A stretch of 64,000 nt of DNA. Origin: Streptomyces sp. NBC_00370. GTDB lineage: Bacteria > Actinomycetota > Actinomycetes > Streptomycetales > Streptomycetaceae. The position numbers were made by a program, and so were the translations under genes. Shown one piece after another: positions 26,295-35,249 of the stretch. The notes beneath the pieces are model-generated. The model made no database searches, was not told where the DNA came from, and saw only the letters and a program-made list of their open reading frames with translations. Every line of letters starts with the position of its first letter. Position 1 is the stretch's first letter. The stretch spans positions 6,162,501-6,226,500 of the forward strand of contig NZ_CP107968.1 of NCBI RefSeq assembly GCF_036084755.1, in the 5' to 3' direction.

Positions 26295-27734
26295 GTGACC
26301 ACCGAGCTGCGCCGTCTGCGTAACTACATCAACGGGGAGTTCAAGGACGCCGCCGACGGGCGGACCATCGAGGTGGTCAACCCCGCCACCGGCGAGGTCT
26401 ACGCCACGTCCCCGCTCTCAGGACCCGCCGACGTCGACGCCGCGATGGAGGCGGCGGCCGCCGCGTTCCCCGCCTGGCGCGACACCACACCCGCCGAGCG
26501 GCAGAAGGTCCTCCTCAAGATCGCCGACGCCTTCGAGGAGCGCGCCGAGGACCTGATCGCCGCCGAGTCGGAGAACACCGGCAAGCCGCTGGGGCTCACC
26601 CGCAGCGAAGAGATCCCGCCGATGGTGGACCAGATCCGCTTCTTCGCCGGCGCGGCCCGGATGCTGGAGGGCCGTTCGGCCGGCGAGTACATGGAGGGGC
26701 TGACCTCCATCGTCCGGCGCGAGCCGGTCGGCGTCTGCGCGCAGGTCGCCCCGTGGAACTACCCGATGATGATGGGCGTGTGGAAGTTCGCCCCGGCGCT
26801 CGCCGCGGGCAACACGGTCGTACTGAAGCCGTCGGACACCACCCCCGCCTCGACCGTGCTGATGGCCGAGATCATCGGCGCGATCGTGCCCAAGGGCGTC
26901 TTCAACGTCATCTGCGGCGACCGCGACAGCGGACGCGCCATGGTCGAGCACCCGACCCCGGCGATGGCGTCGATCACCGGTTCCGTACGGGCCGGCATGC
27001 AGGTCGCCGAGTCGGCGGCCAAGGACGTCAAGCGGGTCCATCTGGAGCTGGGCGGCAAGGCCCCGGTCGTGGTCTTCGACGACGTCGACATCGCGGGCGC
27101 CGTCGCGGGCATCGCGGAGGCCGGGTACTTCAACGCGGGCCAGGACTGTACGGCCGCCTGCCGGGTCCTCGTCCACAAGTCGATCCACGACGAGTTCGTG
27201 ACCGCGCTGGCGAAGGCGGCGGAGGACACCAAGACCGGCGCCGCCGACGACGAGGACGTGGCGTACGGACCGCTCAACAACGCCAACCAGCTCGCGCACG
27301 TCTCCGGCTTCATCGACCGGCTGCCGGCCCACGCCAAGGTCGAGGCGGGCGGCCACCGCGTCGGTGACAGGGGCTACTTCTACGCGGCGACCGTCGTCTC
27401 CGGGCTGAAGCAGGACGACGAGATCATCCAGCAGGAGGTCTTCGGCCCCGTCATCACCGTCCAGTCCTTCACGGACGAGGCGCAGGCGCTGGAGTACGCG
27501 AACGGCGTCGAGTTCGCCCTCGCCTCGTCGGTGTGGACCAAGGACCACGGGCGCGCGATGCGGATGTCCAAGTCCCTGGACTTCGGCTGCGTGTGGATCA
27601 ACACCCACATCCCGCTGGTCGCCGAGATGCCGCACGGCGGCTTCAAGCACTCCGGCTACGGCAAGGACCTGTCCGGCTACGGCTTCGACGACTACACGCG
27701 CATCAAGCACGTGATGACGTCGCTGGACGCGTAA
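26295..27734 (+). CDS. Aldehyde dehydrogenase, probable gamma-aminobutyraldehyde dehydrogenase
   Basis: 479-residue NAD(P)-dependent aldehyde dehydrogenase. GTG at 26295 has GGAGGGG upstream. Cofactor-binding PWNYPMMMGVWKFAPALAAG, the catalytic-base Glu in LELGGKAP and the nucleophile Cys in GQDCTAACR are all present. Sequence style matches Prr/PuuC-type 4-aminobutanal dehydrogenases, converting the putrescine deamination product to GABA. Divergent from lrp, followed by potD. Confidence 0.92.
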   Translation: MTTELRRLRNYINGEFKDAADGRTIEVVNPATGEVYATSPLSGPADVDAAMEAAAAAFPAWRDTTPAERQKVLLKIADAFEERAEDLIAAESENTGKPLGLTRSEEIPPMVDQIRFFAGAARMLEGRSAGEYMEGLTSIVRREPVGVCAQVAPWNYPMMMGVWKFAPALAAGNTVVLKPSDTTPASTVLMAEIIGAIVPKGVFNVICGDRDSGRAMVEHPTPAMASITGSVRAGMQVAESAAKDVKRVHLELGGKAPVVVFDDVDIAGAVAGIAEAGYFNAGQDCTAACRVLVHKSIHDEFVTALAKAAEDTKTGAADDEDVAYGPLNNANQLAHVSGFIDRLPAHAKVEAGGHRVGDRGYFYAATVVSGLKQDDEIIQQEVFGPVITVQSFTDEAQALEYANGVEFALASSVWTKDHGRAMRMSKSLDFGCVWINTHIPLVAEMPHGGFKHSGYGKDLSGYGFDDYTRIKHVMTSLDA

Positions 27735-27766
27735 CTTCGCCGTCCGGACGCCGAAGTCCCGCCGAG

Positions 27767-27803
27767 GGGGCGGGCAGTAGACACTGTGTCCATTGCCTGC
27801 CCC
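27767..27803 (+). terminator. Hairpin between aldehyde dehydrogenase and potD
   Basis: GGGGCGGGCA pairs with TGCCTGCCCC (one G-U pair) around a 17-base loop. It may reduce read-through into potD or stabilise the upstream mRNA. Confidence 0.5.
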
Positions 27804-27829
27804 TCTCGCGTGGGCCGAGGGTATGGGGC

Positions 27830-29029
27830 ATGGCTACTGCGGACCTTTCCCGACCGGTCTCCCGGCGCACGCTGCTGCACGGTCTCGGCACGGCGGGCGT
27901 GCTCGGCGCGCTGGCCGCGCTCACCGGCTGCGGTGTGCCGGCCGCGTACGTGCAGCCCGGCGACCGCGGAGCGCCCGACCGGTCGGCGGCGGACCGGACA
28001 CTCACCTTCGCCAACTGGCCCCTCTACATCGACGTCGACGACGACAACCCGGCACGCCGCCCCACCCTCGACGCGTTCACCCGGCGCACCGGCATCGACG
28101 TCCGGTACACCGAGGAGATCAACGACAACGACGAGTTCTTCGGCAAGATCAGCCCCTCCCTGATCAATCATCAGGAGACCGGCAGGGACCTCGTCGTCAT
28201 CAGCGACTGGATGGCCGCCAGGTTCGTCAGGCTCGGCTGGGTACAGGAGATGGACCGGTCGAAGCAGCCTCATGTCGCCGCCGAACTCGACCCGCAGCTG
28301 CGCAGCCCCGCCTTCGACGAGGGCCGGCTGCACAGCGTCCCCTGGCAGTCCGGGATCACCGGCATCGCGTACAACCGCAAGAAGCTGGGCCGGGAGATCC
28401 GCTCGACCAACGACCTGTGGGCGGACGACCTGCACGGCCGGATCACTCTGCTGTCCGGACTCGACGAGGCGTTCGCCCTGCTCATGCAGGGCAACGGCGC
28501 GGACGTCACCCGCTGGACGGCGGACGACTTCGACACGATGTGCGAGCAGGTCGAGCGGCAGAAGCGGCGCGGCCAGATCCGCCGCTTCACCGGCAACGAC
28601 TACATCAAGGACCTCGCGACCGGCGACGTGGTGGCCTGTCAGGCGTACTCCGGCGACGTCATCCAGCTCCAGGCGGACAGCGCCGACATCGAGTTCGTGG
28701 TGCCCGAAGAAGGCGCCGAACTCTGGGCGGAGAGCCTGCTGATCCCCAATCTCGCCCGCCACAAGAGCAACGCGGAAGCGCTGATCGACTACTACTACGA
28801 ACCCGAGGTCGCCGCCGAACTCGCCTCCTGGGTCAACTACGTCTGCCCGGTGCCTGCCGCCAGGGACGTACTGGCTTCCTCGAAGGACAAGGACAGCGCC
28901 GCGCTCGCCGAGGACCCGCTGATCTTCCCCGACGACGCGATGCGCTCACGGCTGGCGATAGCCCGGGACATCACGTCCGACGAGCGGGAGGACTACGCCA
29001 AGCGCTGGGACGCGATCGTCGGCCTCTGA
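27830..29029 (+). CDS. potD: Polyamine ABC transporter substrate-binding lipoprotein (first copy)
   Basis: 399-residue PotD-type binding protein. ATG at 27830 has GAGGG 8 bases upstream. The N-terminus carries a twin-arginine motif (VSRRTLLHGL) and lipobox LTGC, so it is a Tat-exported lipoprotein. The PotD fold begins LTFANWPLYIDVDDDN; GNDYIKDLATGDVVACQAYSGD lines the ligand pocket. No permease or ATPase adjoins it; the potABC genes 6 kb away have their own potD, so this copy probably shares them. Confidence 0.93.
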   Translation: MATADLSRPVSRRTLLHGLGTAGVLGALAALTGCGVPAAYVQPGDRGAPDRSAADRTLTFANWPLYIDVDDDNPARRPTLDAFTRRTGIDVRYTEEINDNDEFFGKISPSLINHQETGRDLVVISDWMAARFVRLGWVQEMDRSKQPHVAAELDPQLRSPAFDEGRLHSVPWQSGITGIAYNRKKLGREIRSTNDLWADDLHGRITLLSGLDEAFALLMQGNGADVTRWTADDFDTMCEQVERQKRRGQIRRFTGNDYIKDLATGDVVACQAYSGDVIQLQADSADIEFVVPEEGAELWAESLLIPNLARHKSNAEALIDYYYEPEVAAELASWVNYVCPVPAARDVLASSKDKDSAALAEDPLIFPDDAMRSRLAIARDITSDEREDYAKRWDAIVGL

Positions 29030-29072
29030 GCCCTGGCCGCCGTACCGCCTTCCGGCTGCGGGTTCCGCGCCG

Positions 29073-29759
29073 TCACCGCTTCTCCGCCAGCAGGCCGGAC
29101 AGGACGTCGACCCGGTTCGTGGTGATCGAGTCGACGCCGTACTTGACCAGCCGGCGCATGGAGCGCGCCGTGTCGACCGTCCAGGCGGAGACCAGCAGGC
29201 CGTCCCGGTGGTTGCGCTCGACCAGTTCCGTGCTGATCAGGCCGAAGCGGTAGTTCAGCCAGCGCGGCCGTACGGCGGCGAGCAGGGCCGGTACGGGCGG
29301 TGCCACCGACTTCCACGTCATCGCGATCTCGGCGGACGCGTCGGTGTTCCGCACGGCCAGCATCGTGGTGGGTCCCGCCGTGTAGAAGACCCGGTCGGCG
29401 GCGCCGCTCTCCCGTACGACACCGATGACCGTGCGGACCGCTTCCTCGGTCGCCCCCGGCAGATCGATCATGAGCCGGGACGCGGTCGTGGCCAGCAGCG
29501 CCTCGCGCAGGGTCGGCACCCCGCCGCCGGTCAGCGCGGTCAGCTCGGCGGCGGTCACGTCGGCGAGGAGCCGGTCCTGGCCCCACAGCCGGTCCAACGA
29601 CGCGTCGTGCAACAGGACGGGCAGGCCGTCCTTGGTGAGCCGCACGTCGACCTCGACCGCCGCCGCTCCGCGCGCGAGCGCGGAGCGTACGGAGGGGAGG
29701 GTGTTCTCGCGTACCCGGTACGGGTCGCCTCGGTGGCCTACAGCAACGACGGTTCGCAT
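29073..29759 (-). CDS. Glycerophosphodiester phosphodiesterase
   Basis: 228 residues from an ATG at 29759 (MRTVVAVGHRGDPYRVREN); an ATG at 29798 directly after the deaminase stop is also in frame and has GGTGA upstream. The GDPD active site is complete: HRGD, EVDVRLTKDG and LLHDASLDR. It hydrolyses glycerophosphodiesters to glycerol-3-phosphate and an alcohol. No signal peptide, so cytoplasmic. It probably shares a transcript with the upstream deaminase. Confidence 0.9.
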   Translation of the reverse strand: MRTVVAVGHRGDPYRVRENTLPSVRSALARGAAAVEVDVRLTKDGLPVLLHDASLDRLWGQDRLLADVTAAELTALTGGGVPTLREALLATTASRLMIDLPGATEEAVRTVIGVVRESGAADRVFYTAGPTTMLAVRNTDASAEIAMTWKSVAPPVPALLAAVRPRWLNYRFGLISTELVERNHRDGLLVSAWTVDTARSMRRLVKYGVDSITTNRVDVLSGLLAEKR

Positions 29760-29802
29760 GAGGCCATTGTGTCGGTAGGCCGCCGTGTGACGGGTCATCC
29801 GG

Positions 29803-30828
29803 TCACCGGGCGAGCCATGCGGCGGTGTACGAGTCGATCTCGTCGGCGAGCTGCTTCTTGCCCGCGGCGTCGAGGAAGGACGCCGCCACGCCGTTCTTGG
29901 CGAGGGCGGCGATCCCCGGCTCGTCCAGGCCGAGCAGCCGGGCGGCGACCCCGAACTCCTGGTTCAGATCGGTGCCGAACATCGGCGGATCGTCGCTGGC
30001 GATCGTCACCAGCACCCCGGCGGCGACCATCTCGATCACCGGGTGCTCGTCGATGTTCGCGACCGCGCGGGTGGCGATGTTCGACGTGGGGCAGACCTCC
30101 AGCGGAATGCGGTGCTCGGCGAGATGCGCCAGCAGCTTCGGGTCCTGTACGGCGCTGGTGCCGTGGCCGATGCGCTCGGCGCGCAGCGAGGTGAGCGCGT
30201 CCCAGATGGTCCCGGGGCCCGTCGTCTCCCCGGCGTGCGGCACGGAGTGCAGACCGGCCGCGATGGCCCGGTCGAAGTACGGCTTGAACTGCGGCCGCGG
30301 CACCCCGATCTCCGGTCCGCCGAGTCCGAAGGCGACAAGACCCTCGGGGCCCAGGTCCACCGCGAGCCTGGCCGTCTCCTCGGCGGCCTCCAGGCCCGCC
30401 TCGCCGGGGATGTCGAAGCACCAGCGCAGCACGACACCCAGCTCGGCCTCGGCCGCGACGCGCGCGTCCTCGATCGCCTCCATGAAGGCTTCCCCGGGGA
30501 TGCCGCGCCTGGTGGAGCTGAACGGGGTGACGGTCAGCTCCGCGTAGCGGACGTTCTGCCGGGCCATGTCCCTGGCGACCTCGTAGGTCAGCAGCCGGAC
30601 GTCCTCGGGGGTGCGGATCAGGTCGACGACCGAGAGATAGACCTCGATGAAGTGGGCGAAGTCGGTGAAGGTGAAGTAGTCGGCCAGTGCCTCGGGGTCG
30701 GTCGGCACCTTGGAGTCGGGGTGCCGGCCGGCCAGCTCGGACACGATGCGCGGGGACGCCGAACCGACGTGGTGCACATGGAGTTCGGCCTTGGGCAGCC
30801 CAGCGATAAAGGGGTGCGGATCGGTCAT
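29803..30828 (-). CDS. Adenosine deaminase family protein, possible aminodeoxyfutalosine deaminase
   Basis: 341 residues from the ATG at 30828, which has GGAGGA just upstream. Zinc and catalytic motifs of the family are present: ELHVHHVGSASP (metal HxH), SVPHAGETTGP, ERIGHGTSAV, PLEVCPTSN and IASDDPPMFG. The VHHVGSASP variant differs from the VHLxGA of true adenosine deaminases; from memory, streptomycete proteins of this kind deaminate aminodeoxyfutalosine in menaquinone synthesis. Cotranscribed with the phosphodiesterase. Confidence 0.88.
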   Translation of the reverse strand: MTDPHPFIAGLPKAELHVHHVGSASPRIVSELAGRHPDSKVPTDPEALADYFTFTDFAHFIEVYLSVVDLIRTPEDVRLLTYEVARDMARQNVRYAELTVTPFSSTRRGIPGEAFMEAIEDARVAAEAELGVVLRWCFDIPGEAGLEAAEETARLAVDLGPEGLVAFGLGGPEIGVPRPQFKPYFDRAIAAGLHSVPHAGETTGPGTIWDALTSLRAERIGHGTSAVQDPKLLAHLAEHRIPLEVCPTSNIATRAVANIDEHPVIEMVAAGVLVTIASDDPPMFGTDLNQEFGVAARLLGLDEPGIAALAKNGVAASFLDAAGKKQLADEIDSYTAAWLAR

Positions 30829-30950
30829 CGGGAGTCCTCCGTCGTGCCGGGTCGGGTGCCGGTCGGTACGCCGACGGATCATCGTAGGCCGGGCCCTTAC
30901 GGGCCTGAACGCAGGCCGTAGCATGGCGGAATCACGATGGGGGAGGACCA

Positions 30951-31667
30951 TTGTCAGACCAGAGCGAGCAGCCGCAGGGCGGCTACGAGCCGATAGACCC
31001 GTGGGCTCCGCCCGAGAAGAAGACGTCACTGGACAAGGAGCAGCGGCAGCCGTACCCCGGCCCCCAGTCCCCGGCCCCGGGCGGATCCGGCGGACCTGGC
31101 GGGCCCGGCGGATCCGGTGGCTCTGTCCATGATCTGCCGACGGTCATCGGGATGCCGGGCAGCGGCCCCGGAGCCGCGGCCGTGCCCCCTCCGCCGCAGG
31201 CCCCCTCCGGCCCCTCCGCCCCGCCCCAGCACTACGGCTACCCGGTCTACCCCAGCGGCCCCGCCCCGGCCCCCGCGCCGCCGTACCCGGGCGTCGCCGG
31301 CTACGGCTATCCCGGCTACCCCGCCTACGGACAGCTCGGTCCGCAGCAGGGCAACAGGGACGGCATGGGCACGGCGGCGCTGGTGCTCGGCATCATCTCC
31401 GTGGTGGGTTTCTGCCTCGTCGGCGTCGACATCCTCATCGGCGGCCTCGCGCTGACCCTCGGCATCCTCGGCCGCGCCCGGGCCCGCAAGGGCGTGGCGA
31501 GCAACGGCGGTGTGGCGCTGGCCGGCATGATCCTCGGCGCCGTCGGTGTGGTGTTCGCCACGGTCTTCCTCGTCTTCGTCATCTGGGCGAGCAACCAGGA
31601 CGAGAACGAGCGGGACTCGACGGACCGCTATCCGACGTACGACACCTCACTCGTCGTCCCGCGCTGA
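30951..31667 (+). CDS. DUF4190 domain membrane protein with Pro/Gly-rich N-terminus
   Basis: 238 residues. The TTG at 30951 has GGGGGAGG upstream. Residues 1-135 are disordered and rich in Pro, Gly and Tyr (many YGYP and PPYPG stretches). Two membrane segments follow (AALVLGIISVVGFCLVGVDI and GGVALAGMILGAVGVVFATV) with the intervening LGRARARKG loop typical of DUF4190. Function unknown; common in actinobacteria. Confidence 0.85.
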   Translation: MSDQSEQPQGGYEPIDPWAPPEKKTSLDKEQRQPYPGPQSPAPGGSGGPGGPGGSGGSVHDLPTVIGMPGSGPGAAAVPPPPQAPSGPSAPPQHYGYPVYPSGPAPAPAPPYPGVAGYGYPGYPAYGQLGPQQGNRDGMGTAALVLGIISVVGFCLVGVDILIGGLALTLGILGRARARKGVASNGGVALAGMILGAVGVVFATVFLVFVIWASNQDENERDSTDRYPTYDTSLVVPR

Positions 31668-31706
31668 GCCCCGCTCCGGCCGGCCCGCTGATCCGGCTGA
31701 TCCGCT

Positions 31707-32228
31707 TCAGACCGGAGCCCCACTCCCGCTCCTGAGCCGGTCCCGCGCCTCCGTCAGTGCGAAACCCAGCAGGTTCAGCCCGCGCCAGCGCTCCGGGTCC
31801 AGCGCCCGCTCGTCGTCGGCGGCCAGTCCGATGCCCCAGATCCGGTCCATCGGGCTGGCCTCGACGAGTATCCGCTCGCCCGTCGCCAGCAGGAAGGCGC
31901 GCAGCGCCGGGTCCTGGCCGAACTTGTGGACGCTGCCCTCCAGCACGATCCAGTACCGCTCGCGCTCCCAGACGCTCTCGTCGAACCCGCGCACCAGCCG
32001 GCCCGCCTTCTTCGCCAGCGCCGGGTTGGCCGCTTCGACCGCGCGCCGCTCGGCCGCCGGGTCCTGGAACAGCCGCGCCTTGGCCGCCATCATCCAGTGC
32101 TCCGCCGTCGCGTACCGCACGCCGCCGACCGTGAAGGGCGACGGCCACCACTGACTCAGGCAGGACCGGTCGAGCGTGCCGTCCGCGCGCGGTGTGTGCC
32201 CCCAGAAATACAGATACGTGCTCCCCAT
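31707..32228 (-). CDS. NADAR family protein (YbiA-like)
   Basis: 173 residues from ATG at 32228 (MGSTYLYFWGHTPRADG). NADAR hallmarks are visible: CLSQWWPSPFTVGGVRYAT, AEHWMMAAKARLF, the RFDE-like GFDESVWERERY and DRIWGIGL. The family cleaves N-glycosidic bonds in riboflavin intermediates and ADP-ribosyl adducts. Here it stands alone, with no DarT-like toxin or riboflavin gene alongside. It is divergent from the second polyamine operon. Confidence 0.9.
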   Translation of the reverse strand: MGSTYLYFWGHTPRADGTLDRSCLSQWWPSPFTVGGVRYATAEHWMMAAKARLFQDPAAERRAVEAANPALAKKAGRLVRGFDESVWERERYWIVLEGSVHKFGQDPALRAFLLATGERILVEASPMDRIWGIGLAADDERALDPERWRGLNLLGFALTEARDRLRSGSGAPV

Positions 32229-32298
32229 ACACGCGATTCTGGCGGTCACCACTGACACTCCGTACGCCGATCGGCGGCTCCGCGCGACACATGGTCCA

Positions 32299-32334
32299 CC
32301 GATTCCGTCGCGTAATCAAAAGGAAACAACGGAA
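32299..32334. promoter_or_regulatory. Inverted repeat upstream of second polyamine operon
   Basis: GATTCCGT (32299-32306) and ACGGAATC (32327-32334) form a perfect 8-bp inverted repeat around an AT-rich spacer (CGCGTAATCAAAAGGAAACA). On the minus strand the right arm reads ATTCCGTTGTTT, close to ATTCGTTGTTG in the lrp region, so it is a candidate operator for the same regulator. Confidence 0.5.
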
Positions 32335-32403
32335 TCCCTTGTTGAGACTAATGTCCTCTGCCAGGATCGGCACTCAACCGGAGCCGGAACAACGGAGAGC
32401 GCA

Positions 32404-33921
32404 ATGGTCGACCCCTTCCAGGTGCAGGAACGCTTCGCCGCCGGCGCGCAGTTCATCGGCGGGCAGCTGCGACCCGGCACGTCGGGGCGTACCCAGGACG
32501 TGGTGAATCCGGCGACCGGCGAGCCGGTCCTCTCCTACGAGCTGGCGTCGACCGCCGACGTGGACGCCGCCGTCGCCGCTGCCGCCGCCGCCTTCCCCGG
32601 CTGGTCGGGCGCCACCCCGGGCGAACGCTCGGACGCGCTGCACCGCTTCGCCGCCGTACTCGCCGAAGAGGCCGGCGACTTCGCGTACGCGGAGTCGCTC
32701 CAGTGCGGCAAGCCGATCAAGCTCTCCACCGAGTTCGACGTACCGGGCACCGTCGACAACACCGCCTTCTTCGCGGGCGCCGCGCGCCATCTCGAAGGGG
32801 TGTCCGCCGGTGAGTACAGCGCCGACCACACCTCGTACGTACGCCGTGAGGCCATCGGTGTCGTGGGCTCCATCGCGCCCTGGAACTATCCGCTCCAGAT
32901 GGCCGCCTGGAAGATCCTGCCTGCCGTCGCCGCGGGCAACACCATCGTCCTCAAGCCCGCCGAGATCACCCCGCTCACCTCGCTGATGTTCGCCGAGGCC
33001 GCCCGCAGGGCCGGACTGCCCGACGGGGTCGTCAACATCGTCAGCGGCGCGGGCCGCGACGCCGGCGAGCATCTGGTCGGCCACCCCGATGTCGTGATGA
33101 CCTCCTTCACCGGCTCCACGGCCGTCGGCAAACGCGTCGCCGAGATCGCCACCGGCACCGTCAAGCGCCTCCATCTGGAACTCGGCGGCAAGGCGCCCTT
33201 CCTCGTCTTCGACGACGCGGACCTCGAAGCCGCCGTCAACGGAGCCGTGGCCGGATCGCTGATCAACTCCGGCCAGGACTGCACAGCCGCCACCCGCGCC
33301 TACGTACAGCGCCCGCTGTACGACGCGTTCGTGGCCGGTGTCGCCGAGCTGATGGGGACGGTCCGCCTCGGCGACCCCTTCGACCCGGCGACCGACCTCG
33401 GCCCGCTGATCTCGCACACCCACCGGGACCGGGTCGCCGGCTTCGTCGAGCGGGCCCGCGGTCACGCGCGGATCGTCACCGGCGGCGCCGCCCCGCGGGG
33501 CGAGCTGAAGAACGGCGCCTACTACCTCCCCACCCTGATCGCCGGAGCCGCCCAGGACAGCGAGATCGTCCAGAGCGAGATCTTCGGTCCCGTGCTGGTC
33601 GTGCTGCCCTTCGACGCCGACGACGAGGGCATCCGGCTCGCCAACGACACCCCGTACGGTCTCGCCGCCTCCGTCTGGAGCCGCGACGTCTACCGCACGG
33701 GCCGGGCCACCAGGGAGATCAAGGCCGGCTGTGTCTGGGTGAACGACCACATCCCGATCATCAGCGACCTGCCGCACGGCGGATACAAGGCCAGTGGTTA
33801 CGGAAAAGACATGTCCGCGTACTCGTTCGAGGAGTACACACAGGTCAAACATGTGATGTACGACAACACCGCGGTACCCAGGAAGGACTGGCACCGCACG
33901 ATCTTCGGGGACCGTCCTTAA
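32404..33921 (+). CDS. Aldehyde dehydrogenase, probable gamma-aminobutyraldehyde dehydrogenase (second copy)
   Basis: 505-residue aldehyde dehydrogenase. ATG at 32404 has GGAGAG upstream; the open frame before it is not coding. Motifs are PWNYPLQMAAWKILPAVAAG, the Glu in LELGGKAP and the Cys in GQDCTAATR. It is similar to, but not a recent copy of, the dehydrogenase at 26295. First gene of an operon with potD, potABC and a PuuB-like oxidase, so it likely oxidises 4-aminobutanal or the gamma-glutamyl aldehyde. Confidence 0.92.
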   Translation: MVDPFQVQERFAAGAQFIGGQLRPGTSGRTQDVVNPATGEPVLSYELASTADVDAAVAAAAAAFPGWSGATPGERSDALHRFAAVLAEEAGDFAYAESLQCGKPIKLSTEFDVPGTVDNTAFFAGAARHLEGVSAGEYSADHTSYVRREAIGVVGSIAPWNYPLQMAAWKILPAVAAGNTIVLKPAEITPLTSLMFAEAARRAGLPDGVVNIVSGAGRDAGEHLVGHPDVVMTSFTGSTAVGKRVAEIATGTVKRLHLELGGKAPFLVFDDADLEAAVNGAVAGSLINSGQDCTAATRAYVQRPLYDAFVAGVAELMGTVRLGDPFDPATDLGPLISHTHRDRVAGFVERARGHARIVTGGAAPRGELKNGAYYLPTLIAGAAQDSEIVQSEIFGPVLVVLPFDADDEGIRLANDTPYGLAASVWSRDVYRTGRATREIKAGCVWVNDHIPIISDLPHGGYKASGYGKDMSAYSFEEYTQVKHVMYDNTAVPRKDWHRTIFGDRP

Positions 33922-33945
33922 CTCTCACCCGAAAGGGCACAGCGC

Positions 33946-35193
33946 ATGGAGCAGTACGAGTCCGACCCGCTGTCCGCTGTACAGCTGAAGGCCATCCAGC
34001 GCCATCTGACGACCGGCAGGGGTGCCCTCACCCGCCGCTCGGTGCTGCGTGCCGGCGGGGCAGGCGCGCTCGGCATCGGCGGTCTCGCCGCGCTGAGCGG
34101 CTGTGGGATCCCGGCGGCCAAGAAGGAGGACGGCGGTCCGGCGTCGACCGACTTCTCGGCCAAGGAGAAGAAGATCACCTTCTCCAACTGGACCGAGTAC
34201 ATGGACGTCACGGACGACAACAAGCACTACCCGACCCTTGAGGCGTTCACGAAGCGCACCGGGATCAAGGTCACGTACAACACGGACATCAACGACAACA
34301 ACGAGTTCTTCGGCAAGATCCAGCCGCAGCTCGCCGCCGGCCAGGACATCGGCCGCGACATCATCGTCCTCACCGACTGGCTCGTCGGCCGCATCATCGG
34401 ACTCGGCTGGGCGCAGACCCTCGACGCGTCGAACCTGGGCCACGCCTACGCCAACCTCACCCAGCAGTTCAGGACCCCCGACTGGGACCCCGGGCGGGCC
34501 CACTCCTACCCGTGGGCCGGCATCCCCACGGTCATCGCCTACAACACCAAGGCGACCGGGGGCCGCACCGTCACCTCCGTCTCCCAGCTGCTGGAGGACC
34601 CGAAGCTCAAGGGGAAGGTCTCCTTCCTCACCGAGATGCGGGACACCATGGGCATGACCATGCTCGACATGGGCGTCGACCCGGCGAAGTTCACCACCGA
34701 CCAGTACGACGCCGCGACAGCCCGGCTGCAGAAGGGCGTCGACAGCCAGCAGGTCCGCCGCTTCACCGGCAACGACTACACCGCCGACCTCGACAAGGGC
34801 GACATCGCCGCCTGCGTCGCCTGGGCGGGGGACATCGTCCAGCTCCAGGCCGACAACCCGGCCATCAAGTACGCGATACCCGACTCCGGTTACATGATCT
34901 CCAGCGACAACATGATGGTCCCGGTCAAAGCACGTCACAAGACCAACGCCGAGAAGCTCATGGACTACTACTACGAGCCGACGGTGGCCGCCCAGCTCGC
35001 CGCCTACATCAACTACGTCTGTCCCTGCGAAGGCGTGGGCCCCGAACTGGCGAAGATCGACAAGGCGATGGCCGCCAACCCGCTGATCATCCCGGACGCG
35101 AAGATGCAGACCACGTCGCACGCCTTCCGCTCGCTGAGCAACAAGGAAGAGACGTCGCTGGAGCAGAAGTTCTCCAACCTCATCGGAGCCTGA
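33946..35193 (+). CDS. potD: Polyamine ABC transporter substrate-binding lipoprotein (second copy)
   Basis: 415-residue PotD-type binding protein. It has a longer N-terminus before the twin-arginine motif (LTRRSVLRAGGAG) and a lipobox LSGC, so again a Tat lipoprotein. The fold begins ITFSNWTEYMDVTDDN; the pocket segment GNDYTADLDKGDIAACVAWA is conserved with the first copy. It directly precedes potA, potB and potC. Confidence 0.94.
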   Translation: MEQYESDPLSAVQLKAIQRHLTTGRGALTRRSVLRAGGAGALGIGGLAALSGCGIPAAKKEDGGPASTDFSAKEKKITFSNWTEYMDVTDDNKHYPTLEAFTKRTGIKVTYNTDINDNNEFFGKIQPQLAAGQDIGRDIIVLTDWLVGRIIGLGWAQTLDASNLGHAYANLTQQFRTPDWDPGRAHSYPWAGIPTVIAYNTKATGGRTVTSVSQLLEDPKLKGKVSFLTEMRDTMGMTMLDMGVDPAKFTTDQYDAATARLQKGVDSQQVRRFTGNDYTADLDKGDIAACVAWAGDIVQLQADNPAIKYAIPDSGYMISSDNMMVPVKARHKTNAEKLMDYYYEPTVAAQLAAYINYVCPCEGVGPELAKIDKAMAANPLIIPDAKMQTTSHAFRSLSNKEETSLEQKFSNLIGA

Positions 35194-35249
35194 CCCGGCC
35201 ACTGCCGTACGAGCGCCCGTCCATTTCTCTAGCCCCGGGACCGTTATCC

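Noticed and set aside
27533-27829. Upstream extension of the first potD
   Set aside because: It overlaps the dehydrogenase gene out of frame; the twin-arginine signal peptide starts at 27830 with a good ribosome binding site.
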